From positions 1-11,075 of the forward strand of contig JBKHXN010000090.1 of assembly GCA_046565985.1 (NCBI GenBank): a stretch of DNA of 11,075 bases, read 5' to 3'. Numbering within the stretch: the first letter of the stretch is position 1; every line of letters begins with the position of its first letter. The notes under the pieces were generated by a model. It made no database searches. It worked only from the letters and a program-made list of their open reading frames with translations, and was not told the origin of the DNA. This document shows, one piece after another, positions 1 through 6,361 of the stretch. Position numbers and translations under genes: made by a program. This stretch comes from Polycyclovorans sp046565985 (GTDB lineage Bacteria > Pseudomonadota > Gammaproteobacteria > Nevskiales > Nevskiaceae).

Positions 1-27
1 TCTGAAGAAACCGAGGCAGGAGAATAA
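1..27 (+). CDS. rpsF: 30S ribosomal protein S6, C-terminal end only (partial)
   Basis: The first 27 bases read in frame as SEETEAGE followed by TAA, ending two bases before the rpsR start. S6 proteins commonly end in an acidic, poorly conserved tail, and rpsF precedes rpsR in most bacteria, directly or with priB between them. The identity therefore rests on position and on the acidic tail, not on a recognisable domain. If correct, priB is absent between rpsF and rpsR here, unlike in Escherichia coli. The rpsR Shine-Dalgarno lies inside these last codons, which suggests translational coupling. Confidence 0.65.
   Translation, partial: SEETEAGE
18..22 (+). promoter_or_regulatory. Ribosome binding site of rpsR
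   Basis: AGGAG lies seven bases before the ATG at 30 and is embedded in the last codons of the preceding reading frame. It fixes the rpsR start. Confidence 0.75.
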
Positions 28-29
28 TC

Positions 30-257
30 ATGGCCGCCTATTTCCGCCGCAAGAAATCCTGCAAGTTCACCGCCGAGGGCGCCACCGGGATCGACTACAA
101 GGATCTCGCCACGCTCAAGCAGTACATCGGCGAGAACGGCAAGATCGTGCCCGCCCGCATCACCGGCACCAAGTCCCGCTACCAGCGTCAGCTGAGCACC
201 GCCATCAAGCGGGCCCGGTTCCTGGCGCTGCTGCCCTACACCGACAAGCACGAGTAA
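30..257 (+). CDS. rpsR: 30S ribosomal protein S18
   Basis: This 75-residue protein is the usual size of bacterial S18, which binds with S6 on the platform of the small ribosomal subunit. The N-terminus has the family's FRRKKSCKF pattern. It is followed by IDYKDLATLKQYI, then the signature ITGTKSRYQRQL and the basic AIKRARFLALLPY end. A good Shine-Dalgarno precedes the ATG. The gene sits two bases after the presumed rpsF stop and ten bases before rplI, whose ribosome binding site overlaps the rpsR stop codon, so the three genes form one transcription unit. Nothing is unusual. The identification is secure. Confidence 0.98.
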   Translation: MAAYFRRKKSCKFTAEGATGIDYKDLATLKQYIGENGKIVPARITGTKSRYQRQLSTAIKRARFLALLPYTDKHE

Positions 258-261
258 GGAG
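256..261 (+). promoter_or_regulatory. Ribosome binding site of rplI
   Basis: AAGGAG begins inside the TAA stop codon of rpsR and lies six bases before the rplI ATG. This arrangement fits coupled translation of S18 and L9. Confidence 0.8.
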
Positions 262-267
262 CCCCCG

Positions 268-726
268 ATGAACGTCATCCTGCTCGAAAAGATCAAGAAA
301 CTCGGCGACCTCGGCGAGACCGTCAAGGTCAAGCCCGGTTTCGGCCGCAACTACCTGCTGCCGCAGGGCAAGGCGCTGCCGGCCACCGAGGCCAATCGCC
401 AGGTGTTCGAGGCGCGCAAGGCCGAACTGATCAAGAAATCCACCGACAGCCTCAACGCCGCCAAGCTGCGCGCCGAGAAGATTGCCGGCAAGACCGTGAC
501 CATCACGGCGCTGGCCTCCGAGGAAGGCAAGCTGTATGGCTCCGTCGGCCCGGCCGAGATCGTCGAGGCCGCCGAGAAGCTGGGCATCGAGATCGCCAAG
601 GGCGAGATCGACCTGCTTTCCGGTGCCATCCGCCAGGTCGGCAGTTTCGAGATCGGTGTGCGCCTGCACCACGATGTGGAAACCAGCTTTACCGTGGTGG
701 TGCAAGAGGCCAAGGCCGCCGCCTGA
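268..726 (+). CDS. rplI: 50S ribosomal protein L9
   Basis: L9 binds 23S rRNA and extends from the base of the L1 stalk, where it helps maintain the reading frame. The protein has 152 residues, close to the family's usual ~150. The N-terminal RNA-binding lobe carries MNVILLEKIKKLGDLG, followed by VKVKPGFGRNYLLPQGKA, the recognisable L9 signature. A charged connecting helix follows at roughly residues 45-75 (VFEARKAELIKKS and onward). The C-terminal lobe includes GKLYGSVGPAEI and ends FTVVVQEAKAAA. Start choice is supported by AAGGAG six bases upstream. It is the last gene of the rpsF-rpsR-rplI unit, followed 23 bases later by a strong hairpin terminator. Confidence 0.98.
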   Translation: MNVILLEKIKKLGDLGETVKVKPGFGRNYLLPQGKALPATEANRQVFEARKAELIKKSTDSLNAAKLRAEKIAGKTVTITALASEEGKLYGSVGPAEIVEAAEKLGIEIAKGEIDLLSGAIRQVGSFEIGVRLHHDVETSFTVVVQEAKAAA

Positions 727-749
727 ACCGGGCGGCTGCGGTACACTCG

Positions 750-776
750 ACGGCCCGCCACGCGCGGGCCGTTTTA
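750..776 (+). terminator. Rho-independent terminator after rplI
   Basis: A perfect 9-bp stem, ACGGCCCGC (750-758) paired with GCGGGCCGT (764-772), closes a five-base loop and runs into TTTTACTTT. It lies between rplI and dnaB, so it should end most transcription of the ribosomal-protein unit. Because dnaB begins only about 15 bases further on, read-through or a promoter close to or inside the hairpin region would be needed to express dnaB. I could not identify a convincing promoter there. Confidence 0.85.
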
Positions 777-790
777 CTTTCTGAATAACC

Positions 791-2149
791 ATGTCTGCCG
801 AACCCAAGCAACCGCCGTATTCCGTTGAGGCCGAGCAGTCCGTGCTCGGCGGGCTGATGCTCGACAATCGTCGCTGGGACGACGTGGCGGACCAGCTCAC
901 GGCGGAGGATTTCTACCGTCAGGATCACCAGCTGATCTTCCGCGCCGTGGCTGAACTGGTGGGCAACAACCGCGCCTGCGATTTCGTCACCCTCTCGGAA
1001 CATCTGCGCTCGCGCAACCAGCTGGACGACGCGGGCGGGCTGGCCTATCTGGGCACGCTGGCCAACGACACCCCCAGCGCCGCCAACGTGCTGGCCTACG
1101 CCAAGATCGTGCGCGAGCGTTCGGTGATGCGGCGTCTGGTTGCCGCCGGTGGCGACATCGCCGAGCTGGGCTACCGGCCCGACGGCCGTTCGCCCGCCGA
1201 GCTGGTGGATATTGCCGAGCAGAAGGTCTTTGCCATCCGCAACCAGACCGAGCACGGCACCACCAGTTATTTCGACATGCCCACCGTGATGAGCGCGGTG
1301 GAGCGCAAGATCGAGCAGCTACGCCAGAACCAGGGCGCGGTGGCGGGCCTGTCCACCGGCTTCACCGAGCTGGACCGCATGACCACCGGCCTGCATCCGG
1401 GGGATCTGGTGATCATTGCGGGCCGTCCGTCCATGGGCAAGACCTCGCTGGCGCTCAATATTGCAGAGCATGCAGTGCTCTACGAGAAGAAGGGTGCGGC
1501 GGTCTTCAGCATGGAAATGCCGGCCGAGCAGCTGGGCCTGCGCGTGCTCTCGTCGTTTGCGCGCATCGACATGGGCCGGCTGCGCAGCGGTGAGCTGGAG
1601 GACCGCGACTGGGATCGGCTGGTCTCGCAGAGTGGTCTGGTGCGCGAGGCGCCGCTGTACATCGACCAGACCGGTGCCCTGTCGCCGCTGGAGCTGCGTG
1701 CCCGCGCCCGGCGCATGAAGGCGCGCCACGCCATTGACCTCATCATCGTGGATTACATCCAGCTCATGCAGGTGCCTGGAACGCGTGAGAATCGCACCAA
1801 TGAGATTTCTGAAATATCCAGAAGTCTCAAGGCCTTGGCAAAGGAACTTGAAGTTCCGGTCATCGCCCTTTCGCAGCTCAACCGTGGTGTGGAGCAGCGC
1901 GACAACAAGCGCCCGCGCATGAGCGACCTGCGCGAGTCCGGCGGCATCGAGCAGGACGCCGATCTGGTCATGTTCATCTACCGCGACGAGGTCTATAACC
2001 CGGAATCGGAAGCCAAGGGCACCGCCGAGCTGATCATCGTCAAGCAGCGTAACGGCCCGCTGGGCACGGTCAAGACTGCCTTCCTCGGCCAGTTCACGCG
2101 CTTCGAGAATCTGGCCCGCGGCTACGAAGACGGGTATACGCCCGGATGA
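791..2149 (+). CDS. dnaB: Replicative DNA helicase DnaB
   Basis: DnaB is the hexameric ATP-dependent helicase that unwinds DNA at the replication fork and binds primase. The N-terminal domain opens with PPYSVEAEQSVLGGLMLDN, where family homology begins, so the ATG at 791 fits even though no Shine-Dalgarno is visible. The RecA-like domain starts near residue 185 (STGFTELDRMTTGL). Walker A is GRPSMGKTS at 211-219 and Walker B is IDLIIVDYIQLM at 315-326. The later conserved blocks are ALSQLNRGVEQR, SDLRESGGIEQDAD, and IVKQRNGPLG near the C-terminus. At 452 residues it is of normal length and contains no intein, although Walker A and this C-terminal region are frequent intein sites. The stop codon overlaps the alr start (ATGA). 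A local AT-rich patch lies just after Walker B. Confidence 0.98.
   Translation: MSAEPKQPPYSVEAEQSVLGGLMLDNRRWDDVADQLTAEDFYRQDHQLIFRAVAELVGNNRACDFVTLSEHLRSRNQLDDAGGLAYLGTLANDTPSAANVLAYAKIVRERSVMRRLVAAGGDIAELGYRPDGRSPAELVDIAEQKVFAIRNQTEHGTTSYFDMPTVMSAVERKIEQLRQNQGAVAGLSTGFTELDRMTTGLHPGDLVIIAGRPSMGKTSLALNIAEHAVLYEKKGAAVFSMEMPAEQLGLRVLSSFARIDMGRLRSGELEDRDWDRLVSQSGLVREAPLYIDQTGALSPLELRARARRMKARHAIDLIIVDYIQLMQVPGTRENRTNEISEISRSLKALAKELEVPVIALSQLNRGVEQRDNKRPRMSDLRESGGIEQDADLVMFIYRDEVYNPESEAKGTAELIIVKQRNGPLGTVKTAFLGQFTRFENLARGYEDGYTPG
1843..1857. repeat. Perfect 15-base palindrome inside dnaB
   Basis: GGAACTT and AAGTTCC flank a single central G inside an AT-richer patch of dnaB coding sequence. The two arms are exact inverted copies. 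It codes for conserved residues just after Walker B, so chance plus codon choice is a sufficient explanation. No function is claimed. Confidence 0.4.
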
Positions 2150-3231
2150 TGCCGCGCGTCACGGCAACGGTGGATCTCGCCGCCGTGCGCCACAACCTCG
2201 GCACCGTGCGCCGCCTCGCACCCCGTTCGCGGGTGATGGCTGCGGTCAAGGCAGACGCCTATGGGCACGGCGTGATCCCGGTGGCCCGCACCCTGGAATC
2301 GGCCGGCGTGGACGCCCTGGCGGTAGCCTGCATGGAGGAGGCGCTGGAGCTGCGCAAGGCGCGCATCCAGGCGCCCATCGCCCTGCTGGAAGGCATTCTC
2401 TCCGACGAGGAGGCCGCGCAGGCGGTGTACGAGCGCCTGCAGGTGGTGGTGCACGATCACTGGCAGCTGGAGCTGCTGCACCGCCTGGGCCCGCAGGCGC
2501 AGGTCGGCATCTGGTTCAAGCTCGATACGGGCATGCACCGCCTGGGATTTCCGCTGGCCGACATCCCCCGCCTGCGCGCGGCGCTGGCTGCACACCCTGG
2601 CTGGCAGCTGCAAGGCTGGATGACCCACCTGGCCAGCGCCGACGAGCCGCACAACGACTTCACCCGCACCCAGCTCACGCGCTTTGAACAGGCCCTCTCC
2701 GGTGTTCCGGGCGCGCGCTCGGTGGCCAACTCGGCGGGGCTCATCGCCTGGCCCAGCACGCGCCTGGACTGGGTGCGGCCCGGCCTTGCGCTCTACGGCG
2801 CCAGCCCGCTGGCTGAGCAGAGCGCCACGGACCTGGGGCTGCGCCCGGCCTTGAGCCTGGAAACCCGCCTGATCGCCGTGCGCGAGTTTGCGGCGGGCGA
2901 GAGCATCGGCTACGGCCAGACCTACCGCTGTCCGGAGCGCATGCGGGTGGGCGTGGCGTCCGTGGGCTACGCCGACGGCGTGCACCGCTGTCTGCCCAAC
3001 GGCACGCCGGCGCTGGTGCACGGTGTTCGTGTGCCGCTGGCCGGCCGGGTTTCGATGGACATGATCACGCTTGACCTGCGCGCCGTGCCCGATGCCCAGG
3101 TCGGCGACCCGGTGCGCCTCTGGGGGGAGGGCCTGCCCGCCGAGGAGATCGCCCGCTACGCCGGCACGCTGGCCTACGAGCTGTTCTGCGGACTCACGCA
3201 GCGCGTGCGCTTCATCTACACCAACGCCTAG
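2146..3231 (+). CDS. alr: Alanine racemase
   Basis: This PLP-dependent enzyme converts L-alanine to D-alanine for peptidoglycan. The 361-residue product has the N-terminal TIM-barrel motif AVKADAYGHG, with the PLP-binding lysine at residue 35. The barrel continues through VACMEEALELR, FKLDTGMHRLGF and VANSAGLIAW. WVRPGLALYGASP is typical of the family. The C-terminal domain begins near residue 240 and supplies the second catalytic base in SIGYGQTY (Tyr256). It also contains GYADGVHR and VSMDMITLD. The start overlaps the dnaB stop by four bases. A second ATG directly follows (2149), so the first methionine is uncertain. No terminator is seen before the convergent arsS end four bases downstream. 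Confidence 0.97.
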   Translation: MMPRVTATVDLAAVRHNLGTVRRLAPRSRVMAAVKADAYGHGVIPVARTLESAGVDALAVACMEEALELRKARIQAPIALLEGILSDEEAAQAVYERLQVVVHDHWQLELLHRLGPQAQVGIWFKLDTGMHRLGFPLADIPRLRAALAAHPGWQLQGWMTHLASADEPHNDFTRTQLTRFEQALSGVPGARSVANSAGLIAWPSTRLDWVRPGLALYGASPLAEQSATDLGLRPALSLETRLIAVREFAAGESIGYGQTYRCPERMRVGVASVGYADGVHRCLPNGTPALVHGVRVPLAGRVSMDMITLDLRAVPDAQVGDPVRLWGEGLPAEEIARYAGTLAYELFCGLTQRVRFIYTNA

Positions 3232-3235
3232 ACGT

Positions 3236-4270
3236 TCAGGTCGTGGCGCCGCCGCAGGAGGATCCGGCGCCGGCGGTGCAGCCCAGGCAGTGGTCGTCGA
3301 AGCGGATCCGGCGCTGCATCAGCCGCGCGTAATCGAAGTCGAACAGGGTCATGCCGCCCTCGGCGTCCATTTCCATCTGCTGGTTGAAGTCGCAGTCGAA
3401 CAGGCGCCCGTCGCAGCCCACCGAGATCAAGTCCCGGCACATCACGTTCTCGGCCGCCGTGGGGTTGAAAGCGCCCAGCAGCTTGTCCATGTAGGGCTGG
3501 TACTGGTCCGCTTTCTGCAGGTGCTGCTTGAAGCGGTTGATCGGCATATTGGTGATGGTGAAAAGCTGGTTGAAGACAATGCCGAAGCGCTCCTGCAGCT
3601 CACGCTTGAAGTCCGCCTCCAGAACCGACTGCGCGGCCGGGAGGAAGGCCCCGGCGGGGTTGTACACCAGGTTCAGCGCACACCCGCTGTCCGGCACCCC
3701 ATAGCCCAGGGCATTGAGCCGCCGCAGGCCCTCGATGCTCTTGTCGAACACGCCCTTGCCGCGCTGGCTGTCGGTGAAGTACGACTGGTAATAGGGCAGC
3801 GAGCAGATCACTTCCAGCTTGAGACGGGCAAACAGCTCCGGCAGGTAGGCCTTGCTCTGACCGGTCTGCGGGTGGCCGTCAAACTGCACGGTGAGGTTGT
3901 GGCGGACCATGACGTGCTTGCCCAGCGCCACTGCACGCTCGGCAATCTCGTCAAAATCCGGATGCAGCTCGGGCGCGCCCCCGGTGAGGTCCAGCCCGGT
4001 GATCTGCGGATGCCGCGCGAGCACGTCCAGCAGGGCATCCACGCCCTCGCGGCTCAGGCGTTCGGTGCGCGCCGGCGAGGAATCCACATGGCAGTGGCGG
4101 CAGGCCTGGTTGCAGGTCTTGGTGAGATTCACCTGCAGGATCGTGACGCTGCGCGGGCGCAGATCCAGGCGGTGACGCTCCAGTGCCGCGACAAACGTAT
4201 GGCCGCCCTGCGGGGCCGTGCCGCCTGTGGCCGCCGGACGCTCTTCGACGATGGGGATGCTGTCGAGCAT
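3236..4270 (-). CDS. arsS: Arsenosugar biosynthesis radical SAM protein ArsS
   Basis: The 344-residue protein has the radical SAM cluster motif CNQACRHC (Cys53, 57, 60) and a SAM-binding LTGGAPEL near residue 95. It continues with the family-typical VRHNLTVQF, CSLPYYQSY, NLVYNPAG and FTITNMPINRF. The C-terminal half matches the DUF3641-type domain: MCRDLISVGCDGRLFDCDFNQ (Cys278, 286, 293), then a tail with Cys328, 331 and 339 that could hold an auxiliary cluster. Known ArsS enzymes attach the 5'-deoxyadenosyl group to dimethylarsenic, the second step of arsenosugar synthesis. The gene starts two bases after the arsM stop, without its own Shine-Dalgarno, which implies translational coupling to arsM. 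It ends four bases from convergent alr. The family call is strong; the substrate is inferred from the family and from its partner gene. Confidence 0.9.
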   Translation of the reverse strand: MLDSIPIVEERPAATGGTAPQGGHTFVAALERHRLDLRPRSVTILQVNLTKTCNQACRHCHVDSSPARTERLSREGVDALLDVLARHPQITGLDLTGGAPELHPDFDEIAERAVALGKHVMVRHNLTVQFDGHPQTGQSKAYLPELFARLKLEVICSLPYYQSYFTDSQRGKGVFDKSIEGLRRLNALGYGVPDSGCALNLVYNPAGAFLPAAQSVLEADFKRELQERFGIVFNQLFTITNMPINRFKQHLQKADQYQPYMDKLLGAFNPTAAENVMCRDLISVGCDGRLFDCDFNQQMEMDAEGGMTLFDFDYARLMQRRIRFDDHCLGCTAGAGSSCGGATT

Positions 4271-4272
4271 GT

Positions 4273-5307
4273 TCAGCAGCAGCTGCCGCCGGTGGGCGCC
4301 GCGGGCGCGCTGCTCGGCGGGGCGCAGTCAAACAGGCCGAAGTGGGTCCGCTTCTCGCCGAGGATCTCGAAGTAGCGGCCGAAGCGGGAGCCGGCCAGCA
4401 TGTCGGCAGTATTGCCGCAGACCAGCACCGGGCGGCCCTGTTCGAAATAATGATGGTCGTCCAGCCGGAAGGCGCTGGACTGCTGGGGGATGCCGCCCTT
4501 GTAGATGGCGATCTGGCCGTAGTCCTCGCAGCGGTCTTCCAGCGCCAGCTTGAAGGCGCGGAAGGTGATGGACTCGAAACGGATGTTGCCCAGGCGCTCC
4601 TGCAGCTGCGGGTTGTTGACCGTCACCGGCGCGCGGCTGAGGACGCGGTAATCGGCCACGCCGCACTGCAGCAGCAGGCGGCGGAAGTCTTCCAGGTACA
4701 GCGCTCCGCTCAGGCATTCGCCGCGCAGGATGGGATCGCGCGACAGCGCCTCGGGGACGCGGCGGTCGGCAAACACGTCGGAGACGTAGATCTCGCCGCC
4801 CGGCTTGAGCACGCGCAGGCATTCACTGAAGACACGCTCCTTGGCGGGCGAGAGATTGATGACGCAGTTGGAGACGATCACGTCCACGCTGTTGTCGGGG
4901 ATCCCGCTGAGATCCTCGATGTAGCCCTGACGGAATTCGGTATTGGCAAAGCCGAACTTCTCGGCGTGCCAGGCCTGGTATTCGCGGGCCACCGCGAGCT
5001 GCTGCTCGGTCATGTCCACGCCAATGACGCGGCCCTGTGGGCCGGCCAGCTTGGACAGCACGTAGCAATCGCGGCCGGTGCCGCAGCCGAGGTCGAGCAC
5101 GGTACAGCCGCTCAGCGCCGGCGGGATCGGCGAGCCGCAGCCGTAGAAGCGCGCCAGCACCTCGGGGTGGATCTCGCGCAGGATGTCCTTGAGCCACTGC
5201 GGCGGCTCGGCGTCCAGACAGCAGGCATTGGTCTGCAGGTCGGCGCTGGACTGCAGGGTTTCGCCGTAGTAGTGGCGGATGTCGGAAAGGACGGCGTCGT
5301 CGGCCAT
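4273..5307 (-). CDS. arsM: Arsenite S-adenosylmethyltransferase ArsM (arsenosugar type)
   Basis: ArsM methylates trivalent arsenic using SAM in the cytoplasm. Counted from the ATG at 5307, the protein has 344 residues. It shows YYGETLQSSADLQTNACC, then FYGCGSPIP, the class I methyltransferase SAM motif VLDLGCGTGRD (70-80), SNCVINLSP and RGECLSGAL. Cys29, Cys57, Cys148 and Cys198 have the order and near-identical spacing (28 and 50 residues) of the four cysteines important in algal ArsM. A C-terminal extension follows, with Cys328 and the terminal GGSCC. An in-frame ATG at 5337 would add ten residues. I prefer 5307 because family homology starts there, AGAGAG lies just upstream, and the outer ATG has no ribosome binding site and falls in an inverted repeat. 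It pairs with arsS, which follows by two bases. Confidence 0.92.
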   Translation of the reverse strand: MADDAVLSDIRHYYGETLQSSADLQTNACCLDAEPPQWLKDILREIHPEVLARFYGCGSPIPPALSGCTVLDLGCGTGRDCYVLSKLAGPQGRVIGVDMTEQQLAVAREYQAWHAEKFGFANTEFRQGYIEDLSGIPDNSVDVIVSNCVINLSPAKERVFSECLRVLKPGGEIYVSDVFADRRVPEALSRDPILRGECLSGALYLEDFRRLLLQCGVADYRVLSRAPVTVNNPQLQERLGNIRFESITFRAFKLALEDRCEDYGQIAIYKGGIPQQSSAFRLDDHHYFEQGRPVLVCGNTADMLAGSRFGRYFEILGEKRTHFGLFDCAPPSSAPAAPTGGSCC

Positions 5308-5323
5308 GGCAGCTCTCTGGTAA

Positions 5324-5340
5324 GTAATGTGCCGCATTAC
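5324..5340. repeat. 17-base inverted repeat upstream of arsM, possible operator
   Basis: GTAATG and CATTAC flank the five-base spacer TGCCG, giving perfect 6-bp arms. The element lies 17-33 bases upstream of the preferred arsM ATG, in the only non-overlapping gap of the minus-strand gene run. It could be a regulator site or a small hairpin. It does not resemble the ATCAAAT-type ArsR operator, and no clear -35/-10 pair was found beside it. Confidence 0.35.
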
Positions 5341-5370
5341 GACTGCGGCGGGGTGCCGGATGCGTGGAGT

Positions 5371-5940
5371 CTAAGGTGAAATGCCCAGCAAGGCGCGCTT
5401 GAGCGACTCGCTGGTGGGATGCTCCCCGATCCAGGTCGCAAGCAGGATCCGCGCAAATGCGGCGTCCTCCACGCGGCCCAGCGGGCTGGCATTGAGGTCC
5501 ATGCTCACACCGGAGGGGTCAAAGTAATAGGTTTGAACGTCTCCGCTTTGTGTCGCCGGGACCAGCGCTTCAAAGCGCCTCAGCGCGGCTGCGGGAATGA
5601 TGCAGGGGGCGGTGCAGTTGCGCTCCAGGTAGACCCGCCAGGCCTTGAGCGTGTCTTCCCGCGAGGCACTGCGCAGGAAGCGCATGTGCACGACTTTGGG
5701 TCCGGGCGCGTCGAGGATCCGCTGCGGATCGGATTCGCGTGCCGGCAGGTACAGCGCGGCGTGGTAGATGTCCCAGCGCAGCAGCCCGTACTGGCGCACG
5801 CCGGCGCCGTTGCGTACCAGCGGCTGGCCCTCGTGCCGCCAGTGCTCCGGCAGTTCATCCGCCGGGGCTGCCGTGGCCGGTACGGCCGGGCAGGCGAGCA
5901 GGCCGGCAGCGAGCAGCAGTCCGCCGGCGGCTGCCTTCAT
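5371..5940 (-). CDS. Secreted chalcone-isomerase-like domain protein
   Basis: This 189-residue protein has an N-terminal signal sequence (MKAAAGGLLLAAGLL, likely cut near ATAA-P at residue 25). LLAC at 14-17 is an imperfect lipobox, so a lipoprotein is possible. The mature part resembles the bacterial chalcone-isomerase-like family (Chalcone_3). It shows LVRNGAGVRQYGLLRWDIYHAALYL, HMRFLR, then WRVYLERNC, TYYFDPSG and a terminal LLGISP. Members usually lie in the periplasm and have no proven enzyme activity; flavonoid chemistry is not expected. Cys109 and Cys113 form a CxxxC pair. The start ATG overlaps the stop of the upstream MauE-like gene by four bases (ATGA), and GGAG lies eight bases upstream. 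The same frame stays open far upstream, but that part lies over the MauE and DUF547 genes and is not protein-like. arsM begins 33-63 bases downstream. Confidence 0.8.
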   Translation of the reverse strand: MKAAAGGLLLAAGLLACPAVPATAAPADELPEHWRHEGQPLVRNGAGVRQYGLLRWDIYHAALYLPARESDPQRILDAPGPKVVHMRFLRSASREDTLKAWRVYLERNCTAPCIIPAAALRRFEALVPATQSGDVQTYYFDPSGVSMDLNASPLGRVEDAAFARILLATWIGEHPTSESLKRALLGISP

Positions 5941-6353
5941 GTGCGGCTCCGCGTCCGGGCGAGCCGGTAGAGCGCTACCGCGGCGGCGAGCAGCGCCAGG
6001 TCTTCCAGCGGCGTCCACCAGGTGAGCGGGCGGGCCAGATACACGCCAAAGCAGCCGCAGTTGTCGAGTTCCAGCCCGCGTGCCAGCGCCAGCAGCAGCC
6101 AGGCCAGATACATCAGATGCAGGCCCACGATCAGCAGGCCGGCCCAGGGCAGGCGCCAGCCGCTGAGCAGCCATACGGCCAGCCCCAGTTCGACCAGCAC
6201 CAGCGCCCAGCCGGCCGGGGGAATCCAGGCCAGCGGCAGCAGCTGATAGGTCGCCACCACGGCAAAGAAACCTTGCATATCCATGAGCTTGGCCACGCCA
6301 GTGGCGAGCATGAGCAGGCAGAAGAAACCACGCAGCAGGGTCAGGGCGGACAT
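5937..6353 (-). CDS. MauE/DoxX-family redox-associated membrane protein
   Basis: The 138-residue protein is strongly hydrophobic, with about four membrane segments near residues 5-22, 30-62, 72-92 and 115-131. Between the third and fourth it carries ELDNCGCFG (Cys99 and Cys101) followed by RPLTWWTPLEDL, the typical signature of MauE-like proteins. MauE itself is needed for disulfide formation in methylamine dehydrogenase. Relatives are thought to move electrons or disulfides between membrane and periplasmic thiols. No mau structural genes are present, so the partner here is probably one of its cysteine-bearing neighbours. It begins eight bases after the DUF547 gene stop and overlaps the next gene by four bases. 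Family call firm, substrate unknown. Confidence 0.85.
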   Translation of the reverse strand: MSALTLLRGFFCLLMLATGVAKLMDMQGFFAVVATYQLLPLAWIPPAGWALVLVELGLAVWLLSGWRLPWAGLLIVGLHLMYLAWLLLALARGLELDNCGCFGVYLARPLTWWTPLEDLALLAAAVALYRLARTRSRT

Positions 6354-6361
6354 GAGCTGTG

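Noticed and set aside
742..747. TACACT as a -10 element for dnaB
   Set aside because: It matches four of six -10 positions but has no -35 partner at normal spacing, and the rplI terminator hairpin lies just downstream.
1465..1481. AGAGCA-TGCAG-TGCTCT inverted repeat in dnaB after Walker A
   Set aside because: Short arms inside conserved coding sequence; expected by chance in a window of this size.
2122..3021. Minus-strand open frame (299 codons) opposite alr
   Set aside because: Antisense to alanine racemase with its catalytic residues intact; no domain seen in the shadow.
3218..3240. Bidirectional terminator between convergent alr and arsS
   Set aside because: Only a 4-bp AACG/CGTT pairing and no T-tract; it does not qualify as an intrinsic terminator.
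3071..4375. Long open frame on the plus strand (434 codons) across the alr end and arsS
   Set aside because: It lies antisense to arsS, and its translation is low-complexity (Val/Gln/His/Ala-rich) with no recognisable domain. It is a GC-rich codon-position artefact.
4183..5379. Long plus-strand open frame (398 codons) opposite arsM
   Set aside because: Antisense to a clearly conserved methyltransferase; the composition is typical of a shadow frame.
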